DNA from: Saprospiraceae bacterium
GTDB taxonomy: Bacteria; Bacteroidota; Bacteroidia; Chitinophagales; Saprospiraceae
DNA: 63,975 nucleotides
NCBI GenBank assembly: GCA_013001595.1
Contig: JABDMH010000133.1
Coordinates: forward strand, 1 to 63,975
Reading direction: 5' to 3'
Made by a program: the position numbers and the translations under genes. Positions 27,071 to 37,159 of the stretch are shown one piece after another. The number at the start of each line of letters is the position of its first letter. Within the stretch, counting starts at the first letter, position 1. Below the pieces are notes generated by a model that was not told the origin of the DNA, made no database searches, and saw nothing but the letters and a program-made list of their open reading frames with translations.

Positions 27071-28987
27071 CTATATCGGATAGCCAATGCCATCAGATAG
27101 TTCTTGAAAACGGGCATCATCCTGATATTTTGCAAAAATGACATTATGTCGAAACCCCGTCAACCGAAATGAACGAATGTCATACAGAGACCTTAGCGCC
27201 ACAAACATTTCGTCAGGCTGATCCAACAATGCATAGCAGATGGCGCGATGATAATCTTGATTATGAGGTCGGCCATAAAATTGTATACCACCTGACGCGA
27301 TCCAATTCAATAGGCCACTAATTCCGTCTTTTTGAAAGCAACGTTCAACTTCACTGATTAAAGATTGATGCTCAAAAGATAGAATCGATGTCAGCATTTC
27401 CAATGCTTCATGACCTCGCTCTAGCTGTATCAAAGAAAAAGTGCCGAATAATGCAGCCGGCTTGAATTGAGGGTCGAGAGAAAGAACATAATTAAATTGA
27501 TCTACGGCCACCTCATATTTACCGCTGATATACCGCGTATGTCCATAGGCAAAATTGAATATCAGCGAGAGCGGATCTAATCGACGGGCTTGCCGGCTAC
27601 TAATCACTGCACGTGTAAAGTCTCCTAAAACGTTATGTGCGACGGTATCCAGATGATGGATAAAAGGAAGCTTGTTGTTGAGGCTTAAGGACTTTTGATA
27701 GTGCTCATAATAATCTTCAAAGTTCCAACTACAAATATCATAATATGCTAACGCTGCATAAACTTCAGCTACATTAGGATGGGTGCCTAGGGCATCATCC
27801 AGAATCTCTTTTGCCTTCGGCAACCCCTCTATGCATTTGATTTCTCCCCAATCACAGAGTGCAATGTAGGCAGAGGCTACACCTATCTTTGCCAGAACAT
27901 AGTTTGGATCTTTGTCCAGTGCCGCTTCATAAAGTCTTATACTTTCCAACATGCTAGATCCAGTACGCTTATACCACTCAAACTGTCCCTTCAAATAGAG
28001 GTCATATGCTGCAACATCTTGGGTTTCTACTTTAAGCACTTTGTCTCTTTCTTCCCCAAGCAGTTTGATTTTAAGCGCATCTACAATAGCTAGAGAAATC
28101 TCATCTTGAATGGAAAAAATGTCATCCATTTCTCGGTCGTACTTTTGCGACCAAAAGTGCGACCCATCACCTGCATTGACCAATTGAGATGTAATGCGTA
28201 ACCTATTACCAGCCTTACGCACACTTCCTTCTAAAATTGAATTGACATTTAAGGTTTTTCCGATCTTCCGAATGTCTTCATTTTTATTTTTGAACATAAA
28301 AACGGAAGTACGCGCGATAACCTTTAGGTCGTCAACATGACTGAGGGAGTTGATGATTTCTTCTGTGATTCCATCACAGAAGTATTCTTGGTTCTCATCA
28401 CTACTCATATTTACAAATGGTAAAATGGCGATGGAATTTCGGTTAATTACCTTTGACCCCCCGTGTACTTCTTGTGAATGCTCAGGTACCTTGATGCCAT
28501 CAACAGCTATCGCCAAAATTTCGACAGGTTGATGCACATTTTTTAGGTCAACTTGGCCCAGTGATTTTGTAGGGATGCGATGATTAAAGATTTGACTCTG
28601 CAATTGCCTGGAAATTAAAATGGATCCAGGTTCGGCTAAACTTTCGATGCGAGAGGCAATGTTAACACTATCACCAATAATCTCATGGTCTCTGCGGATG
28701 ATATCACCACTATGTATACCAATGCGCAAAGGTACATGAGGCTTTTGCTGCAGTACCTGTTGTATGGTAATGGCACATCTTACAGCTTGTAAACTACTTG
28801 CAAAGATACTGAGCGTACCATCACCGAAGTATTGGATGATTTCTCCATCATACTGGCTATGCGTCTCTTCGAACACCTGTCGATGCCGGTCTCTCATCTG
28901 TACCGCTTGATCCTCGTCGCTTTGCATTACGTCAGTATAACCTACAATGTCGGTAAACATGATTGCCGCTAATTGTCTTTGCGCCAT
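27071..28987 (-). CDS. Class III nucleotide cyclase with FlgO/TolB-like and TPR domains
   Basis: The 638-residue protein (ATG at 28987; the frame is open to 29101) starts with a class III adenylate/guanylate cyclase catalytic domain: metal-binding D13 in FTDIVGYTD and D56 in YFGDGTLS, then GDSVNIASRIESLA. It continues with a FlgO/TolB-N-like domain (SIAILPFVNMSSDENQEYF, EEIINSL, DGSHFWSQKYDRE) and at least five TPR units to the C-terminus. Such proteins are common in Rhizobiales and Bacteroidota and are thought to make cAMP or use the cyclase fold for regulation. No membrane segment is present, so it is probably cytoplasmic. Confidence 0.9.
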   Translation of the reverse strand: MAQRQLAAIMFTDIVGYTDVMQSDEDQAVQMRDRHRQVFEETHSQYDGEIIQYFGDGTLSIFASSLQAVRCAITIQQVLQQKPHVPLRIGIHSGDIIRRDHEIIGDSVNIASRIESLAEPGSILISRQLQSQIFNHRIPTKSLGQVDLKNVHQPVEILAIAVDGIKVPEHSQEVHGGSKVINRNSIAILPFVNMSSDENQEYFCDGITEEIINSLSHVDDLKVIARTSVFMFKNKNEDIRKIGKTLNVNSILEGSVRKAGNRLRITSQLVNAGDGSHFWSQKYDREMDDIFSIQDEISLAIVDALKIKLLGEERDKVLKVETQDVAAYDLYLKGQFEWYKRTGSSMLESIRLYEAALDKDPNYVLAKIGVASAYIALCDWGEIKCIEGLPKAKEILDDALGTHPNVAEVYAALAYYDICSWNFEDYYEHYQKSLSLNNKLPFIHHLDTVAHNVLGDFTRAVISSRQARRLDPLSLIFNFAYGHTRYISGKYEVAVDQFNYVLSLDPQFKPAALFGTFSLIQLERGHEALEMLTSILSFEHQSLISEVERCFQKDGISGLLNWIASGGIQFYGRPHNQDYHRAICYALLDQPDEMFVALRSLYDIRSFRLTGFRHNVIFAKYQDDARFQELSDGIGYPI

Positions 28988-29633
28988 CACTATCAGTCTT
29001 TCCCTAAAGTTAGGGATCTGAATGAAATAGTTATGCGACAAGATACATGCTAACCTAATCCACACGAAAAGATCATGACGCATGTCCCAATTCGCGATCA
29101 TATATAGATGATTTACTTGTGCTTACTACTTCAGAGCAGATTGGAGATCACAAATAAGCAATTTGAGACTTTTCATGGATTTTTCCATTTTCGACAACGT
29201 TCCACTCCCACCGTACTATGATTTATCTGGATAACCAAATCCACTTCGATCGTCTCATCAAGCATGTTCACTAGAAACATGTTTGACAGTCATAAGCATA
29301 TCACTTGGCAATTCTCGAAAAGTTATCCATTTCTATAAAAAATCATAAGGTCCAAAATATCCGTGCTTAGCACTACTGCTCCCCAGCCTCCAAAAGATTT
29401 AATTATGAATTTGACCCAAATGCACATTTTACTATGAATTATTCATGAGGGCTGGAGGCACCCACCGATTGGGTGGGCAGATCCAGCATTGTTTTGACTT
29501 GAGAAAAACAAGCTGGCACCAAGTTTGGAATAGATCGGTAGGAGTACACTCACGCTCTTGAAGAAAGAACGGCTGATTTCCAGCAGACCATGAAGGAATA
29601 TAGGTTTTGGATCCTACATTTAACTCATTTAGA
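28988..29633. other. Divergent intergenic region upstream of the cyclase and HYR-protein genes
   Basis: About 640 bp without a gene separate the two divergent genes. A 6-bp GC stem-loop (CCCACC at 29461-29466 with GGTGGG at 29472-29477) is the only notable structure. Promoters for both genes must lie here, but I cannot place a convincing Bacteroidota -33/-7 pair. Confidence 0.45.
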
Positions 29634-32600
29634 ATGCTATACATATCTAGTTCTCGTCACATGTCTTTTCAATCAAACGAAATTGAACGCCGTCCGTTTA
29701 CATTCCGTTTATGTAGTGTAATCGGTCAGTCGCAGAAAATTCAATGGTGGAGTGTCTTTTTTTCGACCATTTTTTTACTGGTCCAAATTGACTCGCTTGC
29801 CCAGAATTGTAATCCCAATGGTGGCACCTTTCCATCTTGCATCAGTGGACCCGATGATTGCAATGCAGCAGATCTGCAACTTTGCGCAGTGCCCGGCTAT
29901 ATTGCGGATCTAAATGGCGATCCCATCACTAGTTGCAATCCCGGTGAACTCATCACTGCCCAGGTCTTTATTTGCGTTTTTAACAATGCTGCTTCCGCAC
30001 AGAACGGCATTAGGATAGCAGCTAGCATGGATCTTGGTGGTGGCCAAGTCATCAACGTACTTGATTGCTTTGCTGACCAAATACCACCCAACGGTACCCT
30101 AAATATTGCCATCGGTACTTATACTTTTACTTGCGGCGCATGCATCAGTTTTACTGACTTTGTGCTCGGTTACAATACGAATGCTGGATGTCAATGCAGC
30201 GATGTTACTAACCCCAATGGCACTTTTGAATGTCCTGCCAAATGTGAGTGGATTGGAGATCTAAATATCCCACCATTAACTCCACTAGGTGTTAGCTGTC
30301 CAGCTGATGTGAATGTAGCATGTATAGATGATACAACTTCTGTATCCCAAGACTCATTGGCAATCGTTCAGGGTTTAATCGCTGATTGCAATCCAGTAAC
30401 AATCACCCTAATTTCGCGAACGGATCAAGGAGCTTGTGGTACACCTCCCGGTCGCACGATTACTCGAGTATTTGAAATCACGGATGGTATCACCACACTA
30501 TCGTGTACACGTCGCAATTTCATCTTGGATCAGACGCCACCCACCTTTATTTGTCCACCACCTCCATCCGGTACCTGTGCACTTGCAGAGGTAGCACCTT
30601 ATGCCGACCTAAATGAATTTCTAAATGCTGGAGGTACTGCAACGGATAATTGTGGACTTGATGTTGCCAGTTTCACACATGTAGGTGATCAATCTAATGG
30701 CATGACTTGCCCCATAACATATACCAGGACTTATCAGATCTCGGATCTATGTGGCAACCCGATGAGTTGTACGCAGTCGATTGTGATTGACGATAATACA
30801 CCACCTACATTGAATTGTCCTAATGATGTCAATGTATCGTGTTTTGGACAAGTACCGGCACCTTACCAAAGTCTGTCAGCATTTGAAAATGATCAGGGAC
30901 AAGCTACCGACAATTGTGCGATTGATGGAAATTCTTTTGTGCTGGTAGAAGAAATACAAACAGGAATATGCCCTACTGCCATTACCAGAGAGTATCGTAT
31001 TAACGACCTGTGTGGTAATCCAGGTACTTGCATACAAACCATTACCGTCGATGATAATGAAGGACCTACACTAACCTGTCCTGCCAACCAAAATCTTTCT
31101 TGTCGGGGTGAAGTTCCCGATCCCGTAACTAGCTATGCTGCATTTCTCATAGCTGGAGGTTCAGCCATGGACAATTGCGGAATTGACGAAAGTACATTTC
31201 GGGTAGATCCTGATGAGATAATGGGGACATGTCCAACCACCATATCCAGAACATACTATCTACAGGATAGCTGTCAAAACGAAGGCTCCTGCACTCAAAC
31301 ATTTACCATTTTTGATCAAGATCCGCCCACCATTAATTGCCCACTGCTCGGTCCGTTCGATTGTTTGGCAGCGGTTCCACCTCCCTATCCTAACTATCTG
31401 AGCTTTACCGCTGCGGGGGGATCTAGTTCCGACAACTGTGGGATTGTAGCGAGCACCTTTACCCTGTTGTCAGAATCTGGTCCTACAGGTTCATGTCCTA
31501 TGACCATCATCAGAACATATACCATCTCTGATAGCTGCTCCAATCAAATTACCTGTACACAAACGATTACAATCGACGACAACACCCTTCCCATCATCAA
31601 CTGTCCATCTGGCGGAGTCGTTGCTTGTTCAGGTAATCTGGGTGCACCATATTCTGATCTCGCTGCGTTCTTGGCTGCAGGTGGAACGGTGAGTGACAAT
31701 TGTGGAATTGATGCGACTACCTTTGCCTTAGATGATCAGGTTTCTTCGGGCTCTTGTCCCACCACAATCACCAGGACGTATGGCATTTCTGATACTTGCG
31801 GCAACCGCAGTAGATGTATACAAACGCTAATGGTTTCTGACCAAACACCCCCATCCTTGACATGCCCAGGACCTCTCTCATTTGAATGTGTGGAAGATGT
31901 ACCGACAGCATTTGTTGATTACAATGCCTTCGTCAATGCCGGTGGAAGTGCATCAGATAATTGCGGACTAAACGCCAATTCATTCTCTGTGGTTGAAAGT
32001 GTTACCGGGATTTGCCCAATGGTAATTAGTCGAACATATAGTATGATGGATATCTGTGGAAACTCAGGATTTTGCACGCAAGTAATTACCGTGCAGGACT
32101 TGACTGCTCCAACATTTGGTATATGTCCTACGAATCAGGTATTGGGTTGTATCGATCATGCACCAACAACCGCTGATCTTCCAATATCAACCGAAACAAT
32201 CACTTCTTTGGGAATCACGGACAACTGTCAGTCTTCACTTTCATTATCTTACCATGACTATGCACCAATAATCAACAACTGTAGCTATATCTTTACACGT
32301 AGATTTTATGCCGTCGATGCTTGTGCGAATATCGATTCGTGTGATCAGATGTTCTTTTTTACCATGGACACTACTGCTCCCATCATAAGTGGGCTTGAGG
32401 ACATCGAAGACATAGTAATAATTGGATGTGATGACATATTCCCTGCAGCACCCGTGGTATCAGCTTTCGATGACTGTGTAGGCACCATTCCCGTAGATTT
32501 CCAACAATCAGCCAATGGAGGAGGTTGTCTGGGGGATGGCATGACCCGTCGATGGTCGGTCACTGATCCTTGTGGAAACACAAGGGAGATCATACAATAC

Positions 32601-34325
32601 CTCTATCGAGAAGACCTATCAGCGCCGGTGCTACAAAGAGGACCGGATACAACCCTACAATGCGGTGAAGAAATACCGGAAAACGTCTATGACATCGAGG
32701 ACGATGGCTGTACACTTGTGCAACATGAATTTCGGGAGGAAGTAGTTAATGGAGACTGTTCATGTACATACACTTTACTTCGCATCTGGACCATTTGGGA
32801 TGCTTGCAACACGGTGATTGATACACAGACCATCCATATCATCGATTCCATTGCCCCCGACATCGCACTGGTTAATCCTAATCTGGTCGGTATAGAAAAT
32901 GGAGCAAGCATCACATCCTATGTCTGTGATCTTCCCCAAGTTGATGCCTCAGACATTCAAATTTCAGACTGTTGTGAGATCGGCGATGTCGAAACCTATG
33001 ACCTACTAGTGGCATCGGATGTGTGTCAAGTCTTTGGTTACTATCGACGGTGGAAATGCGGATACATTGTCACTGACCTATGTGGGAATCAAAGTGAGTT
33101 TAGTTTCTTCATGGATCAATATGACACGTTGGCTCCTAAAATTTCGGTGGATTCCAATTTTATGGACTACATGCTAGCGTGCGGGGACCCTCTGCCCAAG
33201 GTTCCAGAGGTAGAAGTTTTGGACAACTGTACACCGGGCCTTGAGCTTTCTCTCAAAATTGACACCATAGGTATTGACCAAGACACTTTTGCTATTGTCC
33301 GCACCTGGGAAGCTAGTGATTCGTGTGGCAATTTATCCAATATTAGGCAGGTGATCAGTTATTGTGGATTTGATGTAGATTCGTTTGCAGGAACAATTGG
33401 CAACGTCGTTTGGCTTGATGAAAATAAGGATGGCATTCAAGATCCTTATGAAATTGGAGTGAATGGTGTGCTGGTAAACCTTTATTTGGAAACAAGTAGC
33501 GATGGAAATCCTACAGGTCTTCCTATCAAGTCGGTGATTACTCAGACTCGCGATGGACATCGAGGTTCTTACTATTTCTCAAATTTGCATCCCGGTGCGT
33601 ATGTGTTGCAATTTGTTCCCGGTGAGGAGTACCAATTCACCGAAGCTCACATGGGTGTCAATGCAGATCTGGATAGTGATGTAGATCCATTGACCGGAAC
33701 TTCTCAGCGCATTGTTGTCACACCAGGAATAATGGATATTTCAGTGGATGCTGGATTGATTCTAGAAGAAATCTCGCCAGCTGAGGTTCAGATAACGCAA
33801 TTTTCAGTCAGGACCTCAGATTGCGTACAAGAATTAAATTGGAGTGCTATTTCATCCGATGACAATGTAGCGGTAGCAATCGAGCATTCATTAGATGGAG
33901 CACACTATGAAAAAATCGGAGCAATATCCTTGCAACCAAATAGTACCAAATCTTACGAGTATTTCGTCAGGGCGGTAAAAACTCATAATTATTATCGACT
34001 CCATTGGAAAGCTGGCGACGGTACAAGTTCATACTCAGAATCAATTTATACCATTAATACCTGTCAAAGAATTTTTGAGATCAAAGCCTTCCCCAATCCA
34101 GCGAGAGAAAAGGTAACCTTAACTTTTGAGGGAGCAACGGGCAAGCATCTTTTTGTTGAATTATTTGACGTCATGGGTAGGAAACTAATACATGAGCGCT
34201 TTCGTACTTATGGCCTACGAGGCCAAGTGGACCTCTCATTTAATAATTTGCCGCTAGGAACGTACTGGGTAAAAGTATCAGATCAAATTAATGTGCAACA
34301 AATGGCAATCGTGAAGATGGATTAA
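29634..34325 (+). CDS. Giant HYR-repeat surface protein with SdrD B-like and T9SS sorting domains
   Basis: About 1560 residues (ATG at 29634; ATG at 29661 is also possible). A signal peptide (FFSTIFLLVQIDSLAQ) precedes a cysteine-rich head and six regular HYR-like repeats of about 87 residues from 30536 to 32106, each with the pattern PPTLNCP, then (A/G)TDNCGID, then TRTY-IS-D-CGN and CTQTI-V-D. Further diverged repeats follow to about 33380. An SdrD B-like domain (GTIGNVVWLDENKDGIQDP) and a T9SS type A sorting domain (IKAFPNPAREKVTL) end the protein. It should be exported and anchored at the cell surface, where it may act in adhesion. The many Cys pairs suggest disulfides. Confidence 0.9.
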   Translation: MLYISSSRHMSFQSNEIERRPFTFRLCSVIGQSQKIQWWSVFFSTIFLLVQIDSLAQNCNPNGGTFPSCISGPDDCNAADLQLCAVPGYIADLNGDPITSCNPGELITAQVFICVFNNAASAQNGIRIAASMDLGGGQVINVLDCFADQIPPNGTLNIAIGTYTFTCGACISFTDFVLGYNTNAGCQCSDVTNPNGTFECPAKCEWIGDLNIPPLTPLGVSCPADVNVACIDDTTSVSQDSLAIVQGLIADCNPVTITLISRTDQGACGTPPGRTITRVFEITDGITTLSCTRRNFILDQTPPTFICPPPPSGTCALAEVAPYADLNEFLNAGGTATDNCGLDVASFTHVGDQSNGMTCPITYTRTYQISDLCGNPMSCTQSIVIDDNTPPTLNCPNDVNVSCFGQVPAPYQSLSAFENDQGQATDNCAIDGNSFVLVEEIQTGICPTAITREYRINDLCGNPGTCIQTITVDDNEGPTLTCPANQNLSCRGEVPDPVTSYAAFLIAGGSAMDNCGIDESTFRVDPDEIMGTCPTTISRTYYLQDSCQNEGSCTQTFTIFDQDPPTINCPLLGPFDCLAAVPPPYPNYLSFTAAGGSSSDNCGIVASTFTLLSESGPTGSCPMTIIRTYTISDSCSNQITCTQTITIDDNTLPIINCPSGGVVACSGNLGAPYSDLAAFLAAGGTVSDNCGIDATTFALDDQVSSGSCPTTITRTYGISDTCGNRSRCIQTLMVSDQTPPSLTCPGPLSFECVEDVPTAFVDYNAFVNAGGSASDNCGLNANSFSVVESVTGICPMVISRTYSMMDICGNSGFCTQVITVQDLTAPTFGICPTNQVLGCIDHAPTTADLPISTETITSLGITDNCQSSLSLSYHDYAPIINNCSYIFTRRFYAVDACANIDSCDQMFFFTMDTTAPIISGLEDIEDIVIIGCDDIFPAAPVVSAFDDCVGTIPVDFQQSANGGGCLGDGMTRRWSVTDPCGNTREIIQYLYREDLSAPVLQRGPDTTLQCGEEIPENVYDIEDDGCTLVQHEFREEVVNGDCSCTYTLLRIWTIWDACNTVIDTQTIHIIDSIAPDIALVNPNLVGIENGASITSYVCDLPQVDASDIQISDCCEIGDVETYDLLVASDVCQVFGYYRRWKCGYIVTDLCGNQSEFSFFMDQYDTLAPKISVDSNFMDYMLACGDPLPKVPEVEVLDNCTPGLELSLKIDTIGIDQDTFAIVRTWEASDSCGNLSNIRQVISYCGFDVDSFAGTIGNVVWLDENKDGIQDPYEIGVNGVLVNLYLETSSDGNPTGLPIKSVITQTRDGHRGSYYFSNLHPGAYVLQFVPGEEYQFTEAHMGVNADLDSDVDPLTGTSQRIVVTPGIMDISVDAGLILEEISPAEVQITQFSVRTSDCVQELNWSAISSDDNVAVAIEHSLDGAHYEKIGAISLQPNSTKSYEYFVRAVKTHNYYRLHWKAGDGTSSYSESIYTINTCQRIFEIKAFPNPAREKVTLTFEGATGKHLFVELFDVMGRKLIHERFRTYGLRGQVDLSFNNLPLGTYWVKVSDQINVQQMAIVKMD

Positions 34326-34919
34326 CTAAATTGGTACTACGTAGTAGTTCGAGCCAACAGATTTTCTCTCAATCAATAGGCCTCGGATCGAATATTTCCT
34401 GCGAGGTGAAGATGGGAGTTGGTCAAGCAACCTCGTCGGAACCCATGTGGCGACCAAGCAAGAACATCTGGCTTTGGTGGCCATGCCGCTCATCACGTTG
34501 AATATGGTGGTGACCAAAATATTGAAGTATTTGCGAGGCTCGCTCCGAATCGCTTTGGTCATTCCAAATGCTTTTATTGGTATTTTATATTTTCGATATG
34601 TTGCAGTCATTTTCCAAAATGATACTAGTTTTTGACCTGTGCAGCTGTAATCAGGGATTTCCAGTTTGAAATCATCGAAATTATCATGAGCACGTTGCAT
34701 GGCTTTTTTGCGACCCTTAAACCCTTGATATAGCAGAACGTCACCCTGATAGGAACTAAAATCATCGGTATTGATCTTCGAATCCTGCAATTCTTGGTTT
34801 TCATTCCAGCTGCGTTCTTCTAGCTGAATGATTTCGGGCACATCATCACAGGTAAGCTGTTGAGCCATGATTGCAGTCAATGAACTGAGTATGAATACAG
34901 TTAGCAAGACCTTTTTCAT
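34326..34919 (-). CDS. Exported NTF2/SnoaL-like protein with an abnormal C-terminal half
   Basis: The 197-residue frame begins with a good signal peptide (KKVLLTVFILSSLTAIMAQ) and an NTF2/SnoaL-like region to about residue 110 (DVPEIIQLEERSWNE, YQGFKGRKKAMQRAHDNF, PDYSCTGQKLVSFWKMTATY). After that the sequence loses family character and becomes rich in Arg and Ser. The stop codon directly abuts the stop of the convergent HYR gene. I infer loss of the original 3' end, with the frame now reading through foreign sequence. Family members are small ligand-binding proteins or isomerases/cyclases. Confidence 0.5.
   Translation of the reverse strand: MKKVLLTVFILSSLTAIMAQQLTCDDVPEIIQLEERSWNENQELQDSKINTDDFSSYQGDVLLYQGFKGRKKAMQRAHDNFDDFKLEIPDYSCTGQKLVSFWKMTATYRKYKIPIKAFGMTKAIRSEPRKYFNILVTTIFNVMSGMATKARCSCLVATWVPTRLLDQLPSSPRRKYSIRGLLIERKSVGSNYYVVPI
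34368..34560 (+). other. Possible remnant of a Uma2-like coding sequence opposite the NTF2-like tail
   Basis: On the plus strand opposite the odd tail of the NTF2-like gene, a frame without a start reads NRPRIEYFLRGEDGSW, then HLALVAMPLITLNMVV. This resembles the C-terminal part of Uma2-type restriction endonuclease-fold proteins by pattern only. If real, it explains why the minus-strand tail looks foreign. It is a weak inference. Confidence 0.2.
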
Positions 34920-35097
34920 GATTTAATAAGTTTTAGTTAGATATGAAAATTACTGCCCACAAGGTCAGTTTAATGCACTGTTCATCATGTGACACTTGTT
35001 GCACACTTAGGTGATGGTGTTGCATATGACCCACCCCACGAGGTTTGGAATGGTCGGTCTAGCGCTGCGGCAGGAAGCTTCATTGGCTTTTGGCTAA

Positions 35098-35297
35098 GCC
35101 CTTCTGCGTAGCTGTAGGGTGGGTTTTTCACACCATGGAGAGAATAGGTAGAATGGGTGAAAACCCATTTGAAGGCAAATGACTTTCCGATATCTACTAT
35201 TGTTGGGGGCATTAAAATTTATTTGCGGCAAAACCTAGGAGAATCAGAAGAAGATATTCCAGAAAAATTACCCATTGTGTATGATACACAGATGTAG
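35098..35297 (+). pseudogene. Bestrophin-family C-terminal fragment, degraded copy
   Basis: The sequence GGGTTTTTCACACCATGGAG and what follows is a diverged copy of 36930-37116. Translated piecewise it gives WVFHTMERIGRMGENPFEG and later a frame IYLRQNLGESEEDIPEKLPI ending at TAG (35295-35297). Bestrophins (UPF0187) are membrane anion channels of about 300 residues. Only the last 60 or so codons remain, with stops and frame changes between, so the fragment is dead. The rest of 34920-35444 holds no gene. Confidence 0.75.
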
Positions 35298-35444
35298 AAG
35301 AAGTGAATTCAGTAGCAAAGTGTACATACCTAACCAACAGATGGACCGCAAAATTCGGTTTGTTCGACCTATTTGGATCCACTATCTACAACGTGACTAT
35401 TGAGCTGACAATCAGACAAGCAACTGTGAGAAAATGTATCCCTT

Positions 35445-36653
35445 CTATTTCGCACCTTTCATTCTCTCAATGAGCTCCTTAGCCAAATCAGCAACCACTT
35501 TGACATTAACACCGGTCTTCCTGGCAACAGCTGCAAAATCAGGAACGCGACCAGCATTGATGTCTGGCACAAGGTGAGCCATGACCTCATTCAATTTATC
35601 AGCAGCCTTGCTATTTTCATCGGAAACCACTTCGCCAAATAATTCCTGATATGGATCAGCCAATAAATCTCGCTTCAAAATGTCTTCACCCGTTTTTTGC
35701 ATGGCAACACTTACTCGAAAGTCTGGATCATCGGGAAGATCAAATCCATAGCGGTTTAGATGCGAGATCAACTGCTGGTAGCCGAGTTCTGTAAGTGCGG
35801 AAAGCCTGAGCAGGGCTTCCTTCTTATCATAGTATGCAACCGCATAATGCGGAAACTCTAGCCAGCCTTTAAGGCTGAGTTGGTACACTGCGTCCCTTTG
35901 ATCTACAATAAAGTGCTTGGCCAGCGCTTGCCCATTGATTCCATTACAGTCAAATTCTGCAACCATTTGAACGATCTGATGGTCGCCGTGCATAACCAAT
36001 GGAAAGTTTGACCCAGAGAGGAGCATGAAATAAGGAACTGGATTTTTCTCCACATTAGCTAATATATCTTGCTCCGAAATCGGCCAATGATCAGGCTTTA
36101 GCAGTGCAGTATAATAGTGAATGTCTCCAGCTTGAAATCCTGCTAACTCACCGATGGGACCATAGGTCTGCCAGCAGGATCCATTAAAGGCAATAAGAAG
36201 ATACCATAGTTCAATACTTTTTTCCTGAAGCCCTTTGCTAATTCCAGGTGAATATACTAGAAACTCCTCGCCCGAAAACACATCTCGCATCTCAAAGAAT
36301 TCATCAGCTGGTTGCTTTGTAATTACGCTGAATGTATATTTCCACGGATACTTGGCCCAATGCTCAAGAAATCCCCTTTTTATTTCATCAAGGTCCTTAA
36401 AAAATGCATGCTTTAGGTGTTTGTTAATCAACCCATTTTTCTTGAACACTCGATGAGCAAAGTATTGCATTTGAAATTCAGCAATGGATGGCTTGGCAAA
36501 CTTCCGTACGATAATCTTGTATTTGGCTAAGAGCTTGTCCAATTTACGTTCGAGGTCTTCTTTTGCCACCGCATAGTATACCTGCTCTTCTATGAGTTCT
36601 TCGGTAGCTTCTGTGTTTGCCTCACAAATTTCCTTGATTTCGATATAATCCAT
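35445..36653 (-). CDS. Conserved-looking protein of unknown function
   Basis: This 402-residue protein is not recognised. It starts with an acidic helical segment and a predicted coiled stretch (AKEDLERKLDKLLAKYKII), and a central globular part rich in aromatic residues (HWAKYPWKYTFSVITKQP, FFEMRDVFSGEEFLVYSPG, NGSCWQTYGPIGEL). A C-terminal helical domain follows (DPYQELFGEVVSDENSKAADKL, with KELIERMKG at the end). There is no signal peptide or membrane helix, so it is probably cytoplasmic. Two bestrophin gene fragments of the same origin flank it on both sides, which suggests that it was inserted or duplicated together with them. No function is claimed. Confidence 0.75.
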   Translation of the reverse strand: MDYIEIKEICEANTEATEELIEEQVYYAVAKEDLERKLDKLLAKYKIIVRKFAKPSIAEFQMQYFAHRVFKKNGLINKHLKHAFFKDLDEIKRGFLEHWAKYPWKYTFSVITKQPADEFFEMRDVFSGEEFLVYSPGISKGLQEKSIELWYLLIAFNGSCWQTYGPIGELAGFQAGDIHYYTALLKPDHWPISEQDILANVEKNPVPYFMLLSGSNFPLVMHGDHQIVQMVAEFDCNGINGQALAKHFIVDQRDAVYQLSLKGWLEFPHYAVAYYDKKEALLRLSALTELGYQQLISHLNRYGFDLPDDPDFRVSVAMQKTGEDILKRDLLADPYQELFGEVVSDENSKAADKLNEVMAHLVPDINAGRVPDFAAVARKTGVNVKVVADLAKELIERMKGAK

Positions 36654-36746
36654 TACTGAAAGGTACAGTCCTCCTGGCTTCCAATCAATAGTCTAAGGAA
36701 AAACTTTCCCCCTACAAGATTACGAGCAATAATGCACCAACATATC

Positions 36747-37116
36747 AGAATTTTCCCTATCCTCGACACTTTGCCTCGCTAAACCACTATTTTATGTGGA
36801 TTTTTGTACTGTCCCTACCATTGGCCATTATTTCTCAATTTGCAGAAATTGGTCAAGAAGTTGCCGAAAATCTTCCAATATTAGGCGATTTATTCATGTG
36901 GTTATCTATTCCTTTTTATGCGGCTGTAGCATGGGTTTTTCATACTATGGAGAGAATAGGTAGAACAGGAGAAAATCCATTTGAAGGCTCGGCAAATGAC
37001 GTTCCGGTCTCTACCATTGCCAGGGTATTGAAATTTATTTACGGCAAAACCCAGGAGAATCAGAAGATGATATTCCAGAACAATTTCCGGTGGTATATGA
37101 TGTTGAAATCCAGTGA
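36747..37116 (+). pseudogene. Bestrophin-family C-terminal half with a frameshift
   Basis: The frame without a start codon begins upstream of the first ATG: YQNFPYPRHFASLNHYF, then MWIFVLSLPLAIISQFAEIG, and WVFHTMERIGRTGENPFEGS and NDVPVSTIAR, all bestrophin hallmarks. One base is missing near 37026; the original frame then continues as IEIYLRQNPGESEDDIPEQF to the TGA at 37114-37116. The N-terminal half of the gene is absent. It is the better-kept of two copies (see 35098-35297). An apparent 110-residue protein from 36794 is only a by-product of the frameshift. Confidence 0.85.
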
Positions 37117-37159
37117 TCAATACTAAGCACAAAAATGACTACACCAAAGGGTCGACCCA

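Noticed and set aside
36794-37126. Apparent 110-residue small membrane protein
   Set aside because: Its sequence is the middle of a bestrophin; the last 30 residues are out of frame, and the true frame begins before the ATG and continues after one missing base.
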